The notes beneath the pieces are model-generated. The model saw nothing but the letters and a program-made list of their open reading frames with translations, was not told the origin of the DNA and ran no database searches. From Palsa-1392 sp036490335 (lineage in GTDB: Bacteria; Verrucomicrobiota; Verrucomicrobiia; Chthoniobacterales; UBA10450), in the NCBI GenBank assembly GCA_036490335.1, contig DASXEB010000017.1, positions 372,001-436,000 on the forward strand: a stretch of DNA of 64,000 nt. The letters run 5' to 3'. Below, piece by piece: positions 59,996-64,000 of the stretch (positions within the stretch are counted from its first letter, which is position 1; each line of letters starts with the position of its first letter). A program made the position numbers and the translations under genes.

Positions 59996-60826
59996 ATGCA
60001 GCTTTTCGCGCCCGCGAAAATCAATTTGCGCTTCCAGGTTTTGTGCCGGCGCGCCGACGGTTTTCACGAGATCGAGACGCTGATGGCGCCGATTTCGTTA
60101 GGCGACGAATTGATGATTTTGCCTAACGAAGATGGCCTCGAGTTTCTTTGCGATAACGCATCCCTGCCTAACGATGAAAGTAATCTCGTTGTCCGCGCCG
60201 CGCGCAGTTTTTTTGCGGTGATAAATGAAGAACCGCGAGTCCGAATTGAATTGCGCAAAAAAATTCCGCACGGCGCCGGTCTTGGTGGCGGAAGTAGCGA
60301 CGCGGCCACCACGCTGCTCGGATTGAATGCGCTTTTCGGCGAGCCGGTCGGTCGCGCGCGCCTCGCGAATCTCGCGGCAACGATCGGCTCGGATGTGCCG
60401 TTTTTTCTTTGCCAGAGCGCGGCGATTTGCCGCGGCCGCGGCGAAATTGTCGAACCTGTCGCGACCGCGCCGGCGTGGCCGTTGTTGCTGCTCAAGCCGG
60501 AGTTTGGCGTATCGACCGCGTGGGCCTATTCGCGCTGGGAAAATTCGAATCAACTTCCCGGCGTCGATTATGGCGCGCAGATATTGGATGGGTTGGAAGT
60601 GCGAAACGGTCTGGAGCGGCCAGTGTTTGAGAAATATTTTTTTCTCGCGCGCTTGAAAGGCTGGCTGCGCGCACAACCGGAAGTCGCGGCCGCGCTGCTT
60701 TCCGGCTCCGGATCGACCGTTTTCGCTGTGCTGCACGATTCTTCCGCAGCCGATCAGCTCGCGGATCGCGCGCGCGCGGAACTCGATCCCAATCTCTGGA
60801 TTTGCGCCGCGCAAATCACTCGTTAG
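59996..60826 (+). CDS. ispE: 4-diphosphocytidyl-2-C-methyl-D-erythritol kinase
   Basis: 276 residues of the GHMP kinase family in the MEP isoprenoid pathway. A-P-A-K-I-N-L-R-F at the N-terminus, G-A-G-L-G-G-G-S-S-D-A-A as ATP loop, L-L-S-G-S-G-S-T-V-F at the end. Three dispersed-motif copies occur within 80 bp (60095, 60121, 60166). Its TAG stop and the TAA stop of the convergent gene share one copy at 60821. Confidence 0.95.
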   Translation: MQLFAPAKINLRFQVLCRRADGFHEIETLMAPISLGDELMILPNEDGLEFLCDNASLPNDESNLVVRAARSFFAVINEEPRVRIELRKKIPHGAGLGGGSSDAATTLLGLNALFGEPVGRARLANLAATIGSDVPFFLCQSAAICRGRGEIVEPVATAPAWPLLLLKPEFGVSTAWAYSRWENSNQLPGVDYGAQILDGLEVRNGLERPVFEKYFFLARLKGWLRAQPEVAAALLSGSGSTVFAVLHDSSAADQLADRARAELDPNLWICAAQITR

Positions 60827-61437
60827 GCAAGCAGCTGGTCGAGATGATCGACACAAATTTGCGACCACGTTTCCAGATTTTCGCGGCGATCCTGCACTTC
60901 GCTTTTCGTGAGGAAGGCGAGATTCGTGATCATCGCCTCGCGCTTTTTCACCTTCGCTTCGGCGAGACGAAAAACGTGCACGATACCGAGATGGACGCGG
61001 CCGACTTCGGTCGTGTCGTCGTTGAGCAGCGCGACGATCCGGTCTTCGAACGGCGTCTCGATTTCGACTTCCTCGTTCACTTCGCGCTCGACGCCGGCGC
61101 GATAAGCCTGCGCGTCCCATGCGAAAAGCGTCTCGTCTTCATCGTTCATGTGGCCGCCGATGCCGATCGAACCTTTGGCGACGAGCCGCTGTTCGCCAGC
61201 TTTTTTCCCGCGCACATAATGCAGAACGCGGTCGCCACAGGCGAGCAGCGCGTAAGGGATGATTTGTTTGTGGGTCGGATCGTTTTCCGCTTCGGCGCGG
61301 CGGAGAAAATAATTATTCCCGCGCGCGAGGAAGGCGTCGAGGTAGCGCTGCGGCTCGAAATTGAGTCCGTGGAAACTGCCGAGCTCGTCGAAAAGTTTTC
61401 GCCTGACGACGAGCACGTTTTCGTTAGGCGCGCTCAC
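60823..61437 (-). CDS. NUDIX-like hydrolase
   Basis: 204 residues. A stretched NUDIX box: G-I-G-G-H-M-N followed about 20 residues later by R-E-V-N-E-E-V-E-I; the usual G-x5-E-x7-R-E-U-x-E-E-x-G-U spacing is longer here. Substrate unknown. It converges on ispE with a 4-bp overlap. Confidence 0.65.
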   Translation of the reverse strand: MSAPNENVLVVRRKLFDELGSFHGLNFEPQRYLDAFLARGNNYFLRRAEAENDPTHKQIIPYALLACGDRVLHYVRGKKAGEQRLVAKGSIGIGGHMNDEDETLFAWDAQAYRAGVEREVNEEVEIETPFEDRIVALLNDDTTEVGRVHLGIVHVFRLAEAKVKKREAMITNLAFLTKSEVQDRRENLETWSQICVDHLDQLLA

Positions 61438-61452
61438 TTCCCCGGGAAAAAG

Positions 61453-62085
61453 CTAGAAGGAAAACGTCGCGCCGATCTGCGGCCCGAGCGCGTTCAGGCT
61501 CGGGTTCGGACTGGTCAGGCCGGCGTTGGAGAAATGTTGATAGAGCACGCCGGCGCTGACTTTCCAGTGATCGTTCAGGCGATATTCCATTCCGCCCGCG
61601 CTCAAAATATTGAAGGTAAAATCTTCGCCCTGGCCCATCCGAAACGCGTCCGTGCTGTCGATGAATCCGAGGCCAACGCCGGCGGAAGTGTAAAATTGCA
61701 ATCGCCAGCCTGGCCTAACGAACACGTGGCGCAGCCCGGTTGAAATGCCGAAGTAACGATTTTCCGGCCCGCGAAAAATCGGCTCGCCCATCACGAGTCC
61801 ATAAACCTGATTGTAACCGCGCCAAAAACTTTCGTCGTTCGCATCGACGCCCCAGCGCACGCGCGCGGTGATAAATTCTGCGCCGATTTCGTAGTTGTTC
61901 GGGTTGCCGATGATCGAGAGGAGATAAGCCGATTCCTCCGCGATCTCGAGGTGCGGCGCGTCGAGCGGTTGCGATTCGGCGATGCTCGCGGGCGCGTGCG
62001 CGTTCGCTTCGCCGGCGCGGACTGACGCAGTGAAAAGCAGCAGCGCAGTGATCGATCCGGCCACTGGCAACGACATTTTGCTCAT
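61453..62085 (-). CDS. PagL-like lipid A 3-O-deacylase (acyloxyacyl hydrolase family)
   Basis: 210 residues from M-S-K-M-S-L-P (62100 is an alternative start) with a signal peptide. The C-terminal H-F-S-N-A-G-L-T-S-P-N-P-S-L-N matches the PagL active-site strand (His-Ser), and the product ends in an aromatic residue as outer-membrane barrels do. PagL removes an acyl chain from lipid A. An additional N-terminal ~40 residues precede the barrel. Confidence 0.75.
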   Translation of the reverse strand: MSKMSLPVAGSITALLLFTASVRAGEANAHAPASIAESQPLDAPHLEIAEESAYLLSIIGNPNNYEIGAEFITARVRWGVDANDESFWRGYNQVYGLVMGEPIFRGPENRYFGISTGLRHVFVRPGWRLQFYTSAGVGLGFIDSTDAFRMGQGEDFTFNILSAGGMEYRLNDHWKVSAGVLYQHFSNAGLTSPNPSLNALGPQIGATFSF

Positions 62086-62152
62086 CGAGGGCCGAAGCAT
62101 ATTTCGCCTTCTTCTAATTGCAATTCGGCCGCTGCGTCCGCATGCTCGGAGA

Positions 62153-62812
62153 ATGAAAACTTCAATCGTTTTGCTCGCTTTTGCGGCGCTCGCGGCGTCG
62201 TCGATTGTGGCCTTCGCGGCCGAGGATTCAGGCAAGGCGCAAGAGATGGCGCAGGCTGTCTGGAAAGCGGCTGGCGGCGAAAATTGGGCGAACGTCGAGA
62301 CGATCGACTTCACTTTTGCGGTCGAGAAAAACGGCAAGATGCTGATGCAGGCGAAGCATCACTGGGATGTTCCCGCGCAGACCGATCGCGTGCAGTGGAA
62401 AGGCAAAGACGTGACCGTGAATCTGGCCAATCCCGCGCAAACGCCGGACGCGAAAGCCGCCTTCGCGCGCTGGACGAACGACACCTACTGGCTGCTCGCG
62501 CCGCTGAAATTGCGCGATCACGGAATCCACATCGTGGACGAAGGAACGAAGGAGATGGACGGCGGCCAGCGTGAAGTTTTGCATCTGAGTTTCGACAAAA
62601 TCGGACTCACGCCTAACGACAATTATCGAATGTATATCGATCCCGCGACCGACCACGTCGTTTCGTGGGATTACATGCCGGAGCCAGGCAAAACGATGCA
62701 CGGCTCGTGGGAAAATTATCAGCAAAGCGGCGGCCTCACGCTCGCGACCGAGCATAAAATGGGCGGGGCGGAAATCCGCATTCTCGACCTGCGCGTGACC
62801 GCGAAAAAATAG
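62153..62812 (+). CDS. Secreted hypothetical protein (LolA/outer-membrane lipoprotein-like beta fold)
   Basis: 219 residues, signal peptide cleaved near A-F-A. Contains W-K-A-A-G-G-E-N-W-A-N-V-E-T-I-D-F-T-F and a series of beta strands (H-H-W-D-V ... D-R-V-Q-W-K-G-K-D). The fold pattern recalls LolA/LppX-type lipid-binding half-barrels, but no family is certain. It diverges from the PagL-like gene (67 bp). Confidence 0.6.
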   Translation: MKTSIVLLAFAALAASSIVAFAAEDSGKAQEMAQAVWKAAGGENWANVETIDFTFAVEKNGKMLMQAKHHWDVPAQTDRVQWKGKDVTVNLANPAQTPDAKAAFARWTNDTYWLLAPLKLRDHGIHIVDEGTKEMDGGQREVLHLSFDKIGLTPNDNYRMYIDPATDHVVSWDYMPEPGKTMHGSWENYQQSGGLTLATEHKMGGAEIRILDLRVTAKK

Positions 62813-62821
62813 CGCGAAACT

Positions 62822-63607
62822 TCAGCGCGCCCCGTCAATCCATTCCTGCAAATCCGCCGGCAGCGGGCCGCGCCAGTCGAGTTCGCCGATCTGCAGGCGC
62901 GCGGAATGGAGCGCGTGGCGGGGAAGAATCAGCTCGCGCGCGAGGTCGTTCGTCCAGCCGGTCTCGATGAAGCGCAAATAGAGCTTTTCGTTAGGCCCGT
63001 AAATTTTGTCGCCGATAATCGGATGGCCGAGATGCGCGAGATGGACGCGAATCTGGTGCGTGCGTCCAGTTTTGGGAAAGGCGCGAATGATCGCGAACTT
63101 CTCGTTAGGCACTTTATGCCTAACGAATAGTTCCTCCACGCGAAAATCGGTGCGCGCGGGCGCGCCGCGCTCGTGAATTGTTTGCTTCAGCCAAATCGCG
63201 GACTGGCCAAATTCTCCCGCGCGCGCGAGCGGGGCATCGACGGAAGTCGTTTCCCAATCCGGCCAGCCTTTCACGACCGCGAGATATTCTTTTTTCACCC
63301 GGCGCTGTTCCATCGCGCGACCAAAATTTCGCGCAGTCGCGGAGTTTTTCGCGATCAGGACGAGGCCGCTCGTTTCGCGATCGAGCCGGTTGACGATCGA
63401 AACCTGGCCGCCGTTGACGAGCTCGAAGGCGAGCAACTGGCGCAGCGCGGCCCAGAGCGTTGGCGCATCGTTAGGCTTGCTCGGATGGATGAGCAAAAAC
63501 GGTGGTTTGTCGACCACGAGATAATCATCCGTTTCATCGACGATGCGGAAATCGAGCGGAAACCTTGCGCCTTTTCCCCCGACAGGTAGATGAGCGGACG
63601 CCGGCAT
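62822..63607 (-). CDS. RluA-family pseudouridine synthase
   Basis: 261 residues; the catalytic Asp is in N-R-L-D-R-E-T-S-G-L, with K-P-P-F-L-L-I-H-P and G-R-T-H-Q-I-R-V-H motifs. It lacks an S4 domain, so it is of the TruC/RluA/RsuA-like short type. The start ATG overlaps the start of the divergent ABC gene on the palindrome CATG (63605-63608); the first ~18 residues are poorly conserved, so the true start may lie inside. Confidence 0.9.
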   Translation of the reverse strand: MPASAHLPVGGKGARFPLDFRIVDETDDYLVVDKPPFLLIHPSKPNDAPTLWAALRQLLAFELVNGGQVSIVNRLDRETSGLVLIAKNSATARNFGRAMEQRRVKKEYLAVVKGWPDWETTSVDAPLARAGEFGQSAIWLKQTIHERGAPARTDFRVEELFVRHKVPNEKFAIIRAFPKTGRTHQIRVHLAHLGHPIIGDKIYGPNEKLYLRFIETGWTNDLARELILPRHALHSARLQIGELDWRGPLPADLQEWIDGAR

Positions 63608-64000
63608 GATTTCGCTCGAGAACGTTACGCGCTATTACGAAGCCGGCGAGCGGTCGGTGCGCGCGCTCGACGGCATCTCGCTCGAGATCGCGCGGCACGA
63701 GTTTGTCGCGGTCGTCGGGCCGAGCGGTTGCGGCAAGAGCACGCTGATGCATTTGATGGCCGGGCTCGACCGGCCGACGAGCGGCGAGATCACGGTCGAC
63801 GGTTTGCGCCTGACGATCGCCGACGACGCGGCGCTGACCGATTTTCGCCGGCGCCGGCTCGGGCTCGTTTTTCAATTTTTCAATCTGCTCCCGACCATGA
63901 ACGTGCGCGAAAACATCAGCCTGCCGCTGCTCCTGCAAGGCGCGCCGATCGCGGAATCTGAAAGGCGCGCCGAAGAACTGCTGCGGCTCGTCGGCCTGAC
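63606..64000 (+). CDS. ABC transporter ATP-binding protein (LolD/MacB type), partial
   Basis: The first 131 residues of an ATPase cut by the window end. Walker A G-P-S-G-C-G-K-S-T-L-M-H-L, and Q-loop V-F-Q-F-F-N-L-L-P-T-M-N-V-R-E-N-I are typical of the LolD/MacB/FtsE group of lipoprotein or macrolide exporters. The signature and Walker B are outside. Substrate cannot be told. Confidence 0.85.
   Translation, partial: MISLENVTRYYEAGERSVRALDGISLEIARHEFVAVVGPSGCGKSTLMHLMAGLDRPTSGEITVDGLRLTIADDAALTDFRRRRLGLVFQFFNLLPTMNVRENISLPLLLQGAPIAESERRAEELLRLVGL

Larger units (their letters stand above)
741..63476. repeat. Dispersed iterated motif GCCTAACGA / TCGTTAGGC (about 100 copies)
   Basis: By hand I count about 52 copies of CCTAACGA and about 49 of its complement TCGTTAGG. 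A given octamer is expected about twice in 64 kb counting both strands. The base before CCTAACGA is nearly always G; the base after it varies. Examples: 741, 2415, 3959, 5534, 9657, 12912, 13220, 13278, 13301, 28836, 31810, 46188, 54953, 60121, 60166, 63468. Near-matches (GCCTGACGA, CCTAACAA, CCTAACGG) also occur. Copies lie in coding and intergenic DNA in all frames and on both strands. No exact copy was seen between about 15,333 and 24,025. The role is unknown; a DNA-uptake-sequence-like function is inferred. Confidence 0.93.

Noticed and set aside
741..63476. The dispersed motif as Chi, KOPS or replication-skewed signal
   Set aside because: Copies are about equal on both strands along the window, with no local orientation bias, unlike such signals.
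741..63476. The dispersed motif as a HIP1-like palindrome
   Set aside because: The core CCTAACGA is not self-complementary.

Overview
The window looks like a GC-rich chromosomal segment of a Gram-negative bacterium, most likely of the phylum Verrucomicrobiota (probably the Chthoniobacterales/Spartobacteria side). Reasons: a full LPS toolkit (kdsA, lptC-lptA-lptB, lpxA, an O-antigen ligase, a lipid A deacylase-like protein), an autotransporter-type beta-strand-repeat protein, a PEP-CTERM-like surface protein, and a secreted protein carrying the tandem 'N-I-S-T-R ... G-L-G-P-S-L' domain common in that group. The placement is inference; there is no rRNA in the window.

Layout: 0-6 kb, an ECF sigma/anti-sigma pair, a secreted protein, and a Zn/Mn uptake operon (porin, binding protein, permease, no ATPase seen). 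6-13.6 kb, O-antigen ligase, sugar transferase, GTP-type PEP carboxykinase, rhomboid-like protein and glycosyltransferase. 13.5-17.2 kb, housekeeping genes (ptsN-like, mazG, scpA, an SDR). 17.2-20.9 kb, an accessory surface-protein island with a gene remnant, a 21-bp tandem array and a PEP-CTERM-like protein. 20.9-25.7 kb, the kdsA-lptCAB-hpf operon. 25.9-41 kb, mixed housekeeping genes (thiG, an orphan DNA methyltransferase, fabF, ychF, class II photolyase, tRNA-Pro, an HDAC-like amidohydrolase, aminotransferase, aldo/keto reductase). 41.1-44.1 kb, a probable Pho-regulated phospholipid/phosphate-scavenging group (three-repeat PHO box, PlcP-like phosphoesterase, organophosphate transporter). 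44.1-52.3 kb, comM and a reductive purine/pyrimidine catabolism cluster (guanine deaminase, beta-amino-acid aminotransferase, dihydropyrimidinase, PreA, PreT) with a SET-domain protein inside it. 52.4-64 kb, MarR-TolC, pgeF, lpxA-radC, polyprenyl synthase, lipoate ligase-like, pyrF, ispE and others, ending in a partial ABC ATPase.

The most unusual signal belongs to no single gene. The non-palindromic octamer CCTAACGA/TCGTTAGG (usually the 9-mer GCCTAACGA) occurs about 100 times by hand count, against roughly two expected by chance. It is about equal on both strands and lies inside and between genes, where it forces rare codons such as TTA and CTA. It supplies stop codons and forms head-to-head inverted pairs at gene ends. 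This is the behaviour of the DNA uptake sequences of Neisseria and Pasteurellaceae, and I know of none described for this phylum. It is missing from a stretch of about 8.7 kb (15.33-24.03 kb) that contains the surface-protein island. The window also holds comM, whose product acts in natural transformation elsewhere. The uptake-sequence interpretation is inference; the repetition itself is directly visible.

Two genes (guanine deaminase and an isoprenylcysteine methyltransferase-like protein) carry single-base frameshifts that are either real decay or sequencing errors.
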